Source: Sycon ciliatum (lineage: Eukaryota > Porifera > Calcarea > Leucosolenida > Sycettidae). From it: a stretch of 64,000 bases of DNA. This document shows, piece after piece, positions 1 through 11,960 of this stretch (within the stretch, counting starts at the first letter, position 1; the number at the start of each line of letters is the position of its first letter). The translations under genes and the position numbers were made by a program. The notes beneath the pieces are model-generated. The model was not told the DNA's origin. It saw only the letters and a list, made by a program, of their open reading frames with translations, and did no database searches. The DNA is taken from positions 13,478,154 through 13,542,153 of the forward strand of contig NC_088653.1 in assembly GCF_964019385.1 (NCBI RefSeq). Reading direction: 5' to 3'.

Positions 1-36
1 GAGGATGGCGCTGGTTCTGGTGAACCTACGGAAGGC

Positions 37-1569
37 ATGGAGAGCCTGATCATGAAGCTGAAAAGTGATAAGATACAACTGAAACGCAATCTAACGAATA
101 CCCGACGTGGGTTGACGATAGGAATGCGCGACAATGAGGTCGACGCTGTGGGTGCAGGACACCTTTACGATGAGCTGCGCTGCTGTGAGCAAGCAGTAAC
201 AGCAGTGCTTTCCGAGCTGAAAAGAAAATATGAATTCGTAAACGATAAAAGGAACGTGATACGGACTTTGGAGGAAATGGAGGAAGTCGATCGCGATGTG
301 CAGACGGCAATTGACAGATACGACGAGTTTGTAGAGTTGTGGACTGCAAGAGCGAAGCAGTATGGACAGGCTCAAGCAGCACAGAGCCAGTTTGAACGAG
401 GGAAGTCGTTTCCTTTACTGGGTGTGGATGAATTCGGACTACGCCAAGGCAGTAGATCAACTAGTCGAGTCGGTTTACGACAAATGCAGAGTGAACTGAG
501 TGCGCTGACAATGGAAACAGATCGCAGGACTGGACTGCTACTAGAAAGATCACCGTCACGGAGGACGCCAAGAGGCTTTAGTACTGATGACAGCAAGGAC
601 ACAGCAGCTGAAGAGACCAACACCAGTCCAAAACGGGGTGAGCAAGGAGCTGATCAAACGGAGAATAGCCTTCCCCCTGCACACACCACTGAGTCTGTCA
701 CCAGCCTCCCCAGTTCAAGTCACAGTGTACAGTCTAGTATCACGTCTTGTACTACCACTGCACAGCATGTACCTGTCACAAGCTCAAGTGTGACTAGACC
801 CATACCTAGTTCTGGACAAGCTGTACCTGTGAAGGACCATGTTTCTCTGGTCAAATCTAGTACCAGTCAGCCATCTAGCCTTGCTAGCATTCATGCCAGA
901 CTTGCAGGCCCAAGCAGTGGTCATGTAGGCAAGTCTGAGTTGAGTGTTGGATCTTTTCCAGGACATCCTGGACCTAGCCTCAACTTTCAGGCCCCTGCAT
1001 TCCGGCCTGCAGCTCAACCAGTAAGCAGCAGAGCACCTGTGTACGGCACTGGGTTGCCCAGCAGTGATGTCTTTGGAAGGCTGAAAAAAGTAGCTGTTCC
1101 GACGTTCAGCGGAGATGTGCGGATGTACGAGACCTGGAAGGCCGCCTTTATGGCATGCATTGACGCTGCACCTGTCTCTCCACAACTTAAGCTTCTACAG
1201 CTTCGGCAGTATGTTACTGGTGAGGCACTTAGAGCAATAGAGCAGCTTGGCTACACCGCAGAGGCATACAGGATATCCCTGGAGCGGCTTGAAAGAAAAT
1301 TCGGCGGACAACGACGTCAGGTGGCTATACAGCTGGAAACATTGGAAGCATTCCAGCCGATACAGCGCTACAACCCGCAAGCACTGGAGAAGTTTGCAGA
1401 TTTGCTCGAGATTGCCGTAGTGAACCTCAAAGATGCAGGTCGCCACATGGAGCTACAGAACGGCACATTCTTCTCCCGTCTCCTGAGCAAGCTGACGAAG
1501 CAGATAGTGGCTCAGTACCCACGTTGGTTGTACGAGCACCAGCAAACCGAGGATGTGTTATCATTGTAG
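37..1569 (+). pseudogene. gag: BEL/Pao Gag, N-terminal part
   Basis: A 510-residue open stretch. Residues about 1-120 are charged and predicted helical or coiled-coil. About 150-340 is a low-complexity Ser/Thr/Pro linker. About 345-510 matches the DUF1759 Gag domain of BEL/Pao elements (start VPTFSGDV, then the WKAAF and LERKFGG regions). Gag would assemble the retroelement particle. The same frame continues after the TAG at 1567-1569 into the zinc-knuckle region, so this stop looks like a nonsense mutation, although programmed readthrough cannot be excluded from one copy. The chosen start is the first ATG in the frame; the true start could lie before the window. Confidence 0.85.
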
Positions 1570-1575
1570 AAATGG

Positions 1576-2964
1576 GTGACACTGGAGGCTGAATTCCAGA
1601 CTACGGCAACGGAGATAGTAGACGGTATCCAGAAGTCGGCATCATCCCGGCCAAGTAGCCATCGCTCGTTGCAGCAGCGCAACGCTCATACACACTTGGC
1701 AGACGGACAGACGGCACGAGACGAGGAGACTTCTTTCATATCCTCTCGTGCCACTTGTCCAGAATGCAGCGGGAGCCATGGCATTTGGGAATGCTCCACC
1801 TTCAAAGGACACGACACAGGCCAACGGTGGACAAGAGCAAAGGAGTTAAGCCTGTGCTATCGCTGCCTGGGAACAAGGCACAGAGGCGACAAGTGTCCTC
1901 GAACTCGCACTTGTGGTGTCGATGGTTGCCAACGGAATCATCATCGTCTACTACACGGCTTGGCACGATCAGATTTTGAGATCAGGAAGAAGCCCAGAGC
2001 CGATGGCAAGGAAAGGAGTTATGACAAAGCAAACACCAAGGCTGAACAAGGACACTGTGGCGTCGCAACAGCGCATGCGACTCCAACGGAAGGGGAGTCC
2101 CCCCAGCAATGCAGCAATGCAACAGCCGAGACGAGCTACACCAGTTTACGCACTGTGCCTGTCGTTCTCAGGTCCGGTAGTAAGCGGCTCGTCGTCAATG
2201 CGCTTCTGGACGACGGAAGTACCAACACCTTCATCCACGAAGACGTTGCCACAGCGCTAGGTATGAGTGGTGAGCAGCATGACATGACTATCAATATGCT
2301 GAATGGAAAGCGGAGCACTTTCAAATCCATGGAAGAGGAGTTCGATATCGCCAATATTAACGGTCAATCAAGGACAACCGTAGTCGGACTCACAACTCCC
2401 AACCAGGTAACAGGACGTCTGCAGCTAACGGACTGGAGTAGCAAGAAGATTGGCTATGAGCACTTGGCTGATATACCGTTTCCGGAACCGGCCACCCCTG
2501 AAAGGATCGAGCTGCTCATTGGCGTCGACAATGCCGAGCTTCATCGTGCGTTGTATGAAGTGTCTGGACCAGCCGGAGAGCCCATCGCGCGTCTCACACC
2601 TCTCGGATGGACCTGCGTCGGAGCAAGGGTTAGCCGTGGCGGGGGCACAAACCACTGCTGCAGCGCTATCATCGTCAGCAGCGAGACCCTCCTGAGTGTG
2701 GATAAGACTTTGCGACAGTTCTGGGAAATTGAGCAAGTGACCAGCCCAGAACACCCCATGTCACCGGAAAACCTGGACGTCCTGACAGCGACAAAGAAAC
2801 GAATGACGTTCACCAATGGTCGCTACTGTGTCGGGATGCCATGGCGGGCAGATGCATCACGGCCCACCAACAATTACGACATGGCAGCGAAGAGACTTGC
2901 GCAAAACACAGAAGAGGCTGAAACGGGTCCCAGAAATTGCAGAGCGCTATGCAGAGACCATTGA
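1576..2964 (+). pseudogene. BEL/Pao zinc knuckles and aspartic protease
   Basis: Same frame as the preceding Gag, separated by one stop. CPEC...C and CYRC...H...C clusters (residues about 55-130) are the nucleic-acid binding zinc knuckles typical of BEL/Pao Gag-Pol. A DUF1758-type protease follows, with the active-site region LLDDGSTNTF near residue 210. The protein then runs into the linker before RT (NNYDMAAKRL) and ends at 2964. The downstream half of the same linker continues in another frame, so a frameshift lies at about 2900-2915. The protease would cleave Gag-Pol; the copy is not expected to be active. Confidence 0.85.
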
Positions 2965-3982
2965 CAGTTACGTGGGAAAAGGGTACGTGGTGAAGGTGAA
3001 TGCAAACCCACGTGAAGCAGGATCGTGGCTCCTTCCACACTTCCCGGTTGTCCGACTGGACAAAAGTACGACGAAAGTTCGCATTGTGTTCGACGGGTCA
3101 GCTAAGCATGATGGCACCGCCCTCAACGACCTGCTGCACACCGGTCCGAAGTTACAACGTGATCTATCGGCTGTTCTGCTCAGGTTTCGGCGGCATCCGA
3201 TCTGCATTGGCTGTGATGTTACGGAGATGTATCTACAGGTTGAAGTCAGAAAATCAGATCGGCCATATCTGAGATTCCTGTGGAATACAGACTCGCAGTC
3301 GGCTCCAGACGTGTACGAATTCAACCGGGTGGTATTCGGTCTGAACTGCTCCCCGTTCTTAGCGCAACTGGTCGCGCGAGAGCACGCTAAGACACTAGAT
3401 CCAGAATTCGCCCGTGCAGCCGAGATGATGCTCGAATCAACTTACATGGACGACGGTATGGACTCAGTCTCTACGATTTCCGAGGGTGTGGCCCTGTACA
3501 AGAGTGTGACAGCAGCATGGAAGGGAGCAGGCATGGCAGTGAGGAAGTGGCTGTCGAATGCTCCGGAGCTGTTGGGTCACATACCCAGAGAAGATCAGGC
3601 AACGCAACTCAGCCTGAACGGAGACGGCCCATCCCAGATTAAGACTCTAGGGATCAGTTGGTTGAGCGACAGCGTCATGTTCAGCTTTCAGGCTGTCATA
3701 CCACCTGACGATATGATGATGACGAAGAGTAACATCCTCCGAAAGATCGCGACGATCTTCGACCCGCTAGGATTTCTGGCACCAGTGATCATCCGTGCCA
3801 AGATACTGATGCAAGAGATCTGGGCTAGCGGTGCAACTTGGGACAAAGTGCTTCCCGTCGAACTGAGCTCACGTTGTAGACAGTGGTTCCAGGATCTCCT
3901 TGCACTGAGCTCAATTCAAGTGCCACGCTGCTTGCAGGCCATTGAAGGCGCTACACCGCAAGATGTCGAGCTTCACGTATTT
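2900..3982 (+). pseudogene. BEL/Pao reverse transcriptase
   Basis: The frame carries the pre-RT linker (KRLKRVPEIAERY), then motifs of an RNA-dependent DNA polymerase: VRIVFDGSAK, a GCDVTEMYLQ motif A with the first catalytic Asp, FGLNCSPF (motif B) and YMDD with the catalytic Asp pair near 3450. Thumb and connection sequences follow up to the start of RNase H, where a MITE interrupts it. All three catalytic aspartates are present, so damage is structural and not at the active site. Confidence 0.88.
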
Positions 3983-4230
3983 GAGCCGTCAGATGCAAAA
4001 AGGTACCTTATGACATTTTTGGCCAAATCGAGTTAACGATTGTTTCAGATACAACCTGGTCAGGAGAGTGTCGTGCAAAAAACCAGGTCCAAAAATCTCA
4101 ATTCATCACCGAGTTACCCTGGAAACTATCCGGACTATCGATCACATATTCACAGAAAATACTTTTTCGAACGCGATTTTCTCAACTGCGAGCAAAACGT
4201 CATAAGGTACCTTTTTGCATCTGACGGCTC
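3983..4230 (+). mobile_element. 248-bp MITE with 32-bp perfect terminal inverted repeats
   Basis: Bases 3983-4014 are the exact reverse complement of 4199-4230 (termini GAGCCGTCAG and CTGACGGCTC). The unit is flanked by the direct 4-bp repeat ATTT at 3979-3982 and 4231-4234, the expected target-site duplication. It contributes an in-frame TAA at 4034-4036. Insert plus duplication is 252 nt, so host frame is kept on both sides. No transposase is encoded; superfamily unknown. It lies in the first catalytic-Asp motif of the RNase H domain. Confidence 0.92.
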
Positions 4231-4765
4231 ATTTGGCGACGCATCAGAGTTAGCGTATGGTGCCGTCCTCTACCAACGTATCCGCTACGCATCCGGCGAG
4301 ATCAGCACCGTATTTGTGTCTGCTAAGTCACGAGTTTCGCCAACTACCGCCACAAGCATCCCACGGCTCGAATTGATGGCTGCTGTGATGGGAGTCGAAA
4401 TGGCCAACGAAGTAGCCAAGGTGTTGCAGATCAACCCGCAGAACATCATCTACTGGGCTGATAGTATGGACGTGATCTGGTGGATCCGTGGCTGGAGTCG
4501 CTTGTTCAAGACGTTCGTTGCCAACAGAGTGAGCACGATTCACCAGGCAAGCAGCCCAGATCAATGGCGGTATGTTCCTACGGCAGAGAACCCGGCTGAT
4601 ATTGTGTCGAGAGGATGCGCGCCAACATCGCTCACGCCGGACAGTATGTGGTGGACCGGTCCTAGCTTCATGGCCAAGCCGTCTGATGACTGGCCAGTAC
4701 GACAGTTACCTACAGCCCAAGCAAAGGAAACAAAGTCCATAAAGGAGACCGTTCTGATGAGCAGC
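4231..4765 (+). pseudogene. BEL/Pao RNase H domain, 3'-truncated
   Basis: Right of the MITE the frame continues with the BEL/Pao RNase H signature: GDASELAYGA, RLELMAAVMG, ADSMDVIWWI and FVANRVSTI, then AENPADIVSRG. RNase H removes the RNA strand during reverse transcription. The usual short linker follows (to about KETKSIKETV), but the integrase zinc finger and core that should come next are missing. Sequence changes to the orphan family at 4765-4780 without breaking the frame. Confidence 0.88.
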
Positions 4766-5350
4766 ATTGAGACGGGCACGTTATGTGTAAGTCGATCAAC
4801 ATTGGAAAACCGCACGCCCAGTGAAATGTACCAGACATCTATTTCGCATTTTATCCAGCGGCCAGCTGTCGAGAGATTCAAGTATCTATCGTATGAGCAG
4901 CCTAATGGGAGGAACCAGTGGAAGGAGAGATTATATGCACTTTACGATTTCCTTCCAAGAGCGTGTACTCATAACCCTTACGAGTTTCGCTTCGAACTCG
5001 TCTGTGAGCACTGCTGTGAATATTCCGAAATGCAGATCGACCTCCCATATGTCAGAAGGTTACTGCTTAGTGTGTTTGCCATTTCGCTAAAATCATCATT
5101 TGCGATGCATGGAAGATCACAATTTAATTTCCATATCTCGTTTCACATTTGTATGGATTGCTCACCACTCATAACTTCTGTTGTGGGTTACATCCTGAAT
5201 ATTTTGGCGGATTGTCACTCATTCTTGCCAACTAATTACAGCCCACATCACAAATGTTGCACTTTCCGTTTGCATTGTGATAGAAAGGAAATTTCTTCAT
5301 GTTCCCTGAAGAATCTAATCGAAAATCATAATATGAATTTTTTATGTTAG
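4766..5350 (+). pseudogene. Orphan family copy 1 (3' half), fused in frame to BEL/Pao pol
   Basis: Starting near CVSRSTLEN the reading frame from the RNase H domain becomes the C-terminal half of the orphan family seen at 39801 and 52789. It carries the block MYQTSIS, CEHCCEYSEMQIDL, RRLLLSVFAI, FHICMDCSPLITSV, SFLPTNYSPHH and NLIEN. It stops at 5348-5350. The expected last 40 or so residues (IPFPQ block to the C-terminal PKP) continue out of frame to about 5500, so an indel near 5345 also breaks it. The 5' half was replaced by the retroelement, by deletion or recombination. Function unknown. Confidence 0.85.
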
Positions 5351-7600
5351 CGCTTCCGCCAATGAGCTCATTCTTCAGATTCCTTTTCCACAAACCCCGG
5401 AATCGATCACTCTTTTCCCGGAATACCTTGTTTTTACAACCGGTGGAAAACGTCGTTCACGGATTTTTCCGAAGCCGTGAACGTGAGAATCAACGTGAGA
5501 ACGAATTACTGAGCGATCTTTCAGACAATACTGAACGTATACATGCACGACTGCGGCCTTGCAGTTTCCTGAACATGTACATAATTATAATGTTTTCATT
5601 CAATCTGAGGATATTAATTTTCTTTCCTTAGATTTTCTTTCTCATTTTATTGAGTTCAATTGTCTTTGATTTGAGTGACCATCTGTCTTTGCGCGTGAAA
5701 CGGATACATTGGAGTTAGAATTATAAAGACGTAAACAATTGGGAAAGTGTGAAAAGTGTGGATTGTAGGCGAATGTGATATTGCAGAAGGTGAAGTGTAA
5801 ATAGTCGTCATCTCGGATTGGGGAAGAGGAGGAGGAAAGGGGTTGGGGTGTGAATTATGTTAGCAGTCGTTCACAATTGCGTGTCTACACCAGAGATTGG
5901 TTGAGATCTGTAGACTCTGATTACACAGTTGTTTCAATAATTATGAGAAGGCAACTTGAACGTCATGTATGTTCAAATGGTATGGGATACGGACTTTAGA
6001 GATCTAGCACAACCTCTAATAGCCTCTACAGACTACGGGCATGAAACCCCAGTACAAAATCACATAAAACCTAAAAGACAACATAGTTTCCACGCCATCG
6101 CACTTTACCACAGCGTTGGGACTCTGGCGATGGGATCCTGCAAAGGAAAAGAGCTGACTAATCATGACCAATGGCGGTAGATGAAAAAAGTGTTCGGTCA
6201 TCTAAAATTCCTCATCAGGACCGCTACAAGTTAGTTGTAACTTGTAAGTATAGTTTTCTTTTCTCCCTACTCTATGCACTGGCTACATCTCTTGGTGTTG
6301 AGAATTTTTTTTTGTAAAGGGATCTGCTAGTCTAGAGTTTTGTTGTGTTGTATGATGGTCTATACATGTCAAGGAGGGAACTGTAGGGGAAATCACAGTA
6401 ATGCTGACGCTCACTCATGCTAACTTCCAAAATCTCATCTACACGCACATGACTGTATGCAGAAACGTACAAAAACAGCGTTCATGGAAGAGAGGTGTGA
6501 GGAGTGGTGGAACCACGACCAGCGATGAGATTGTGTCACTAAACAGTGCTCACGCCACAAGTTGGTACTGAACTATTGTAAAATTGGAAATTCTAACGAG
6601 TCTCAAAGTCTAACATATAACTATGACGGGAACATGCATTTCATAACAACATGACAGGACAGTGGCAACAATAAAAGTGATCATGGCACAAGTTTTACAT
6701 TTCCTAATGTTAACCTTCGGATAACGTCTTGATTTGCCCACCTTCAGCCCCAGGACGGGTTCAGTAGCCTAGTAGCAATACTGAATGATAGCCAGTTGAG
6801 GTAGGCCATCAGGCCTACAGGCAAATGAATCAGATTACCTGGAGACTTCCGCTCCAGCACAACGCTGGACACCTTCAAATCTGCAGCGCTGCCTTACACA
6901 GTCGATCACTGACTGCGCATGTCGTGTTCCTGCTCGATACCTGGAACCGAAGCTAATTGTCATGTTTGACAATGGATCCGTACTCTTGATCTCCAGCTGA
7001 CTATCATTTCCAGTGCCTATACACTCATTTCACAGACACCTCTTCCCGTTGTTATCCCTTATCTCTCCACTCCCTTGTTTTCGGGAAGAGGTTCCAGTTT
7101 GAATTAGCGTAAAAGCAAAATAAAATTGATGTCATCATCAGCATATTTAGATGGCCTCTCCTATCCGACAGTTCGCGTACAACATTTACTTCAAGTATGG
7201 ATGGTAATGTGAAGATAAGAAATGGTGTGGTGGATGGCCGTTTTAGTGTCTGGTACAATGCTTGCAATGGTTTGGTGTCATGTTGCCAATGTGAAACCTG
7301 TCTCAGCTTACCATCCAAGGCACCTTATGTCTTGTCCAAACTAGGCCAATATTTGTTGGCCAATGCTTCTATTGCCTCCGACATGAATTAGACTGATTGG
7401 GTTGGACTACCTACATATAATGATGCACACGCAAAGCATTCGGGGACGTGTTGGACAGGGCCATCTACATCAGGCAAATATCGCGCTGATTACGAGGGTT
7501 TTCGTGCGATTCCAAAATGTGCTGAAAAATTGGCCTAGTTTGAACTAGGCATACCAGTTGCGGTCCGCGAGCTAAGGTCGTCGTCTTATCCAGTATAATT
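5351..7600 (+). other. 3' flank of orphan unit 1
   Basis: No convincing gene. Bases 5351-5500 hold the frameshifted C-terminus of copy 1. Segments at about 5640-5900, 6175-6240 and 6316-6530 align by eye with the 3' flank of copy 3 (30950-31780) and more weakly with those of copies 4 and 5. This shows that the duplicated unit includes more than 1.5 kb of downstream DNA. 6700-7010 matches an old RT-like relic also present downstream of copy 3. Nothing recognised in 7010-7600. Confidence 0.6.
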
Positions 7601-9022
7601 TGGAATGAAAACTAAATCCCCTCGGTTGTGTTGTTAGTTCCGTTCCATTTTTATCACGATCGGCCTCCATTTCTCTTAGCTGAGCTGGTTTTCCAGGAAG
7701 AGCGAAACAGTTCTGCCCGCAGAGGGATAGTGTTAGTGTGTAGAATGTTCATTGTATGGAAAAAAATTCACGACTTGCGTGAGATTCGGCCAAAGGCCGA
7801 GTTACCCGCATCCGCAGGAACGCCAAAACCCTCTTGGGTCAAGGCGCTGATGCAAGCCCTAAGCCGTGGGAGTTGAGTAGAACAGACCCACGACAAACTG
7901 GTCAAAAAGCGAAATTCCATTCACTACATCCATTTTACCAGGCCTTGAGTTCCCAATTAACTGTGGGTCGCAGCACGGCTGGAAAAATCCTTCTGCTTCC
8001 AAACAGGATTTGACCAGGGTACCCGGTGTTTCTCAATCATGGTCTTAGACCATCCCAAATTGCCTGCCACTATGCATGCCTTTATGTGTGCATATTTGAA
8101 TGGAAACATTGACAATAAATGGGAGTGCTCAGCGTAGCTCTTTTGAAACAAGACTAAGGCGCAGCTTTGTCACAAACAAGAAACACTGTCCCATACCATC
8201 ACGTGATTCGTCCTAAACATAATACACGGTGGAACATATCCCGAGAAAGAAACACTCCCTGAAAGGTGGTAAGCTGGTACATATCTCAGCAGCGATATGA
8301 TGTGCTGCAATTCTCAGATAGAGCTAGGTAGTGTCTTCGCATGGACGGTGATTCCAGCGTTGCACCCTGCACCGATTTCACTGCCCAGTTTTCATAGGTC
8401 AAAGGCTGTACATCGTACGTCGTGAACCTACATGAACCTGTCCTCTACATTCGGCTGGATACATCATCCGCGAGTTTTGTGATAATTTTACACTGCTAGC
8501 TCTGAAACAAAACCCGTCGCGCTCACGCACAAAGTTCTTCAGACTACTTGCCAACAGCGTATTCAAAATGTCTGATCATTATTATTATATCTTGTACGAC
8601 TGAGTTGCGACAATGTAGTTTAGTGCCTTGTTGACCTGGGAAACTACACTGTTGTAGTGTGAGCAGATTATGGCCGGAGCTTTGCACTTGGGGTCAATTT
8701 TTCACCCAGCGAAACCGCTTTTTCCCGAGCCATTGGTTGTTAACATACAACCAAGAGTACGTATATGTAAGGTTGTACTAAGACATGCCTAGCTTCGCCG
8801 AAAACAGCTTCTAATTCTTACAAGAGTAAACTCAGAGCTGCTAAATATCACCCTAGATTTCACCTATAAGTTCTTGGTACCGTGAGAATAATGATCAGTT
8901 TTCATCTGAATAGTTGAAGGAGCAGCTTTTGAATAGGCTCAGAAAAGGCGAATATTGACATAGAGATTGAGACTCTCATTAATCAAGACAGCTAAGCTGC
9001 CAGTGTCTGACCAAGAATCAGT
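7600..9022 (+). other. 5' flank of orphan copy 2
   Basis: Bases 7716-9022 align by eye with 28648-29731 upstream of copy 3, starting at the shared GTGTTAGTGTGTAGAATG. Parts also match 34230-34700, 37140-37340 and 51880-52560 upstream of copies 4 and 5. Open stretches here are short and not conserved in frame between copies, so this is treated as regulatory or non-coding DNA of the duplicated unit. Confidence 0.6.
8857..8876 (+). promoter_or_regulatory. TATA-like core promoter of orphan copy 2
   Basis: CACCTATAAGTTCTT lies about 155 nt before the ATG at 9023. The same element (TTTCACCTATAAGTACTT-like) stands 155-165 nt before the ATG of copies 3, 4, 5 and 6. Conservation at fixed spacing in five copies supports a core promoter; a start site about 25-30 nt downstream is inferred. 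Confidence 0.65.
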
Positions 9023-10109
9023 ATGGTAAATGTCAAACTGGAATTCGAAGCAGAACATCCCTGGCCAAGGCCGAAGTGTAGTGCCATATGTCCGTGCCTG
9101 GATGTGGATTTGAAGTTCAGTCACGATTTATGGACGTATGATTATGACACTATCAACCTGACCCAATTCCGATTTATAAATTTCGGCATTCAGTTTGTTG
9201 GTGGAGCAGCGGAACCCCGGGTTCCTTTCAATACAGAGAACTTCAGGCGCGCACTGGGAGCATTTCCATTCCTTTCAGGACACGCTATTCAATGTGAAGA
9301 CTACGTGGATGTGCAGGTATTTGCCAGGGATTGCCAAGATCACTGGATTGCGAGTGTCGTGGAGGAGCTATGTGCCTGGAGGAAGCTGATACTACGGGCT
9401 AGAGTGAACAGCTACAGATTGTGGATAAGTGCATCAACGTTGAAGAACCTCTCACCCAGTCAACTGTACCAGACATCGATTTCCAGTGTTGTGTTGCGAA
9501 CTGCCCCGGACATATTTAAAGGGTGTGTTCATCCTCTGTTTCATGCAGATTACCACGTGGAAGGAGTTCCTAAGTTTAGTCGATATTAATCCACAAATTG
9601 CTGTTATACCGCCCCACTTTCGCTTCCAGGTACGTTGCGAACACTGGAGTAAAGGTTCCGAAGTGCACATCGACTTCCCATATTTCAGACGGTTCATGCT
9701 TAGTGTGTTTGCTATTTGGTTAAAATCATCTTCTAGTAGCCACAAAAGATTACAATTTGAGCTCAGCATATGGTTTGACGTGTGTACCGAGTGTTCATCA
9801 ATCATAGACTCCGTTATTCGATATATGTTGAATATTTTGACCGATTGTCACTTTTTCTTGCCAACTGATTATAGCCCACATCACTGTTGCGAATTCTGTT
9901 TGGCATGGAATAGCAATGCGAGGTTTTCCCCGGAAGATCTTTATCAAAACGAAAGGCCTATTCAATATTCCTATATCCGTGATAATAAGAATAAGCTAAC
10001 TCTTTTGATTCCATTTCCGCAAACCGTGGAATTGATTGGCACTGTTCCGAACTATTTCCTTTCTAGAACCGGTGGCACTCCATGCTCACGGCTTGCCCCT
10101 AAACCATGA
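9023..10109 (+). pseudogene. Orphan family copy 2, single-base frameshift
   Basis: From the ATG at 9023 (after the conserved leader ending CAGTATGG) the frame gives 188 residues with all N-terminal family blocks: FSHDLWTYDY, GIQFVGGAAE, PFNTENFRRAL, HWIASVVEEL and LKNLSPSQLYQTSIS. Near 9553-9556 one extra base, compared with copy 4 (TACCACGTGG against TACCCGTGG), shifts the frame. The C-terminal half continues in the next frame (WKEFLSL, CEHWSKGSE, RRFMLSVFAI, SLAPKP-like end) to TGA at 10107-10109. Without this indel the protein would be about the family length. The rest of the copy shows little decay, so the break may be recent. Confidence 0.85.
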
Positions 10110-10795
10110 ACGTGAGAGCAGGATGATAAACGACCAAACTAATACGAGCCCTACATTCTAATTTCCTTCGATTACCTTGAACTTGAGGATATTATATTTA
10201 AACGCCGTTCTTTCTTCTCTCATTGCGTTACATTTTCTTTGATATTCCTGTCAATCCCTCTTTGCGTTAGAAATGATACATTTGGAGTTATACTTTTAAA
10301 GGTGTTATAGTAACGTGTGCACGTGGGACCCTGTGAATAGTATGGATTATAGGTGAATATGGTAGTACAGAAGGTGAAGTGTGATTGCTCACCATCTCCT
10401 AGCAGGAAATGGGTGGGAAGGAATTGAGAGGAGGGGGAAGAGATGTGAGCAGGTGTGAACAATTTCCTTAATCCACACCAGATATTGGTGTTTTTTCAGA
10501 TTGAAGACTGGGTATTCACCGTCTCGGAGAAGGTAAGGGGAGGAGGAAGTTGAACCGTCTAACTTAATGTCCCTTTGTACCACATAATTGCTACATCTCA
10601 CCATGTTTAACAGGCCTGGTGTGGATTGCTGGAGGGCTCTGCTTGGCTAGGGTATTGTTAGGTTCTATGCTAGTGTGTACATGTATAATGACGTTATATT
10701 TTGGGAAACGTTCACAAAATGTACTACATGTATCAGGTTAGTATGCAAAAGCATTCCAACACAACATATTGTATTATTCGTATACTAGCAAACAC
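10110..10795 (+). other. 3' flank of orphan copy 2
   Basis: Bases 10110-10600 align with the downstream flank of copy 3 (30836-31280), including the stretch around GTGTGCACGTGGGA and a G-rich run at 10408-10440. Bases 10600-10795 show nothing recognisable apart from the (TTTTA)n run leading into the LINE tail. Confidence 0.55.
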
Positions 10796-11960
10796 AGCAC
10801 TAGAAACACTTTTATTTTATTTTATTTTATTTGGAACACAGCCCTACAAAGAGACATGTGGAGACAAACACAAAACTAGACACTGGGGATGTAGGGACGA
10901 CGTGCCGATGTACAGGGAGCAACTCGACCGACCAGGCGTCTCGGCGTTAGCGTTGCAACCTGGCATCGATAAAAATGGGGGGGAGGGTTGCATGGTCAAG
11001 TAGCAAAACTAATAATTTGGTGCGAGAAAGGGGCGCTAGTATTGCACCAAATAATATAAATACGTGTAATGACTAAACCAGAATGGGAAAAAGAATAAAG
11101 AGAACAATAATCATAACAAGCAAGTAATAGTAGAGAGGTAAATAATGGGTCTCAATATCATCTTCACAGGTACTGTGTGGACCACAGCCATCTCTTTCGG
11201 ATTAGATCCTTACATACGTTGACCTTGAAGGTTTGGAGGCGTCTTGAATGATGTTCGTGAAGCAGGAGGTCCGCAGGCAGGTTGTTACAGGGTGTGATGG
11301 CGAAGAAGGGGAAGGATCGCAGGAGGTAGTCAGGGGCTGTGCGAGGGGGTGTCTACTTCAGCTGGAAGGCATGGTGCGTGCGACGTTTTTGCCGTGTGCA
11401 CATGCTAGCTACGGCAGGGGCCTTGGTAGGTGGCAGTATGGCCTTTTGCTGGGGAGGCCCTGGAATTTAGTGCAGCTTGAACAAGTATGACAGGGCTGCC
11501 ACCATCCGACGAAGCTGAAGACTTTGGAGGATGGTTCCAGGTCGCAGGAAATGCAGGGCACGTTGCTGAACCTTGTCCAGCTGGGCCATGTTAGTTGCGG
11601 CTGCGCTCGACCAGGCCAGTGGGGCATATTCAAGTAGGGGTCGCACGAATCCCTTGTAGACCGTCACTCGACCATGGTCGTTCAGGATGGGTGCTGCCTT
11701 TCGTAGGAAACCCAGCCTTTGGAAGGCGCGCAGTGCAACACTGCGAGTGTGCGCTCTGTAGGAGAGTAGGGTCGAGCATGACTCCCAGCAGCTTCAGGGT
11801 ATCTTTCTCCTGGAGTGCGTCCCCTCCACAGGTGACTGGTGGAGTGCAGGGGGAACGTGCTTGCGATGTGCAGTCATGCGTTGTGTCTTGGCTGGCTCAA
11901 AACAGATACGCCACTTGCGGCCCCATTCCTCAAGACTGTTGAGGGACCCTTGGAGGGAGG
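10796..11960 (-). mobile_element. CR1/L2-like LINE, 5'-truncated, minus strand
   Basis: On the minus strand 11667-11467 encodes the C-terminal part of a non-LTR reverse transcriptase (VYKGFVRPLLEYAPLAW, QLDKVQQRALHFL, VAALSYLFKLH). Upstream to about 11960 the RT connection region continues in broken frames. The 3' UTR runs down to 10820, contains the hairpin motif shared with copies at 32.6, 41.9, 47.1 and 59.8 kb, and ends in an (AAATA)n tail at 10820-10800. Dead fragment. Confidence 0.82.

Larger units (their letters stand above)
1..4765 (+). mobile_element. BEL/Pao LTR retrotransposon, degraded and 3'-truncated
   Basis: The order gag (DUF1759-like), zinc knuckles, retropepsin, reverse transcriptase, RNase H is that of BEL/Pao elements. 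The window opens inside the element, so its 5' LTR is not visible. Integrase and the 3' LTR are absent: sequence switches to an orphan-family gene at about 4766. Decay is seen as one in-frame stop (1567-1569), a frame change near 2900-2915 between protease and RT, and a MITE inserted in RNase H. It is not a close relative of the BEL/Pao copy at 22-28 kb. Confidence 0.93.
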
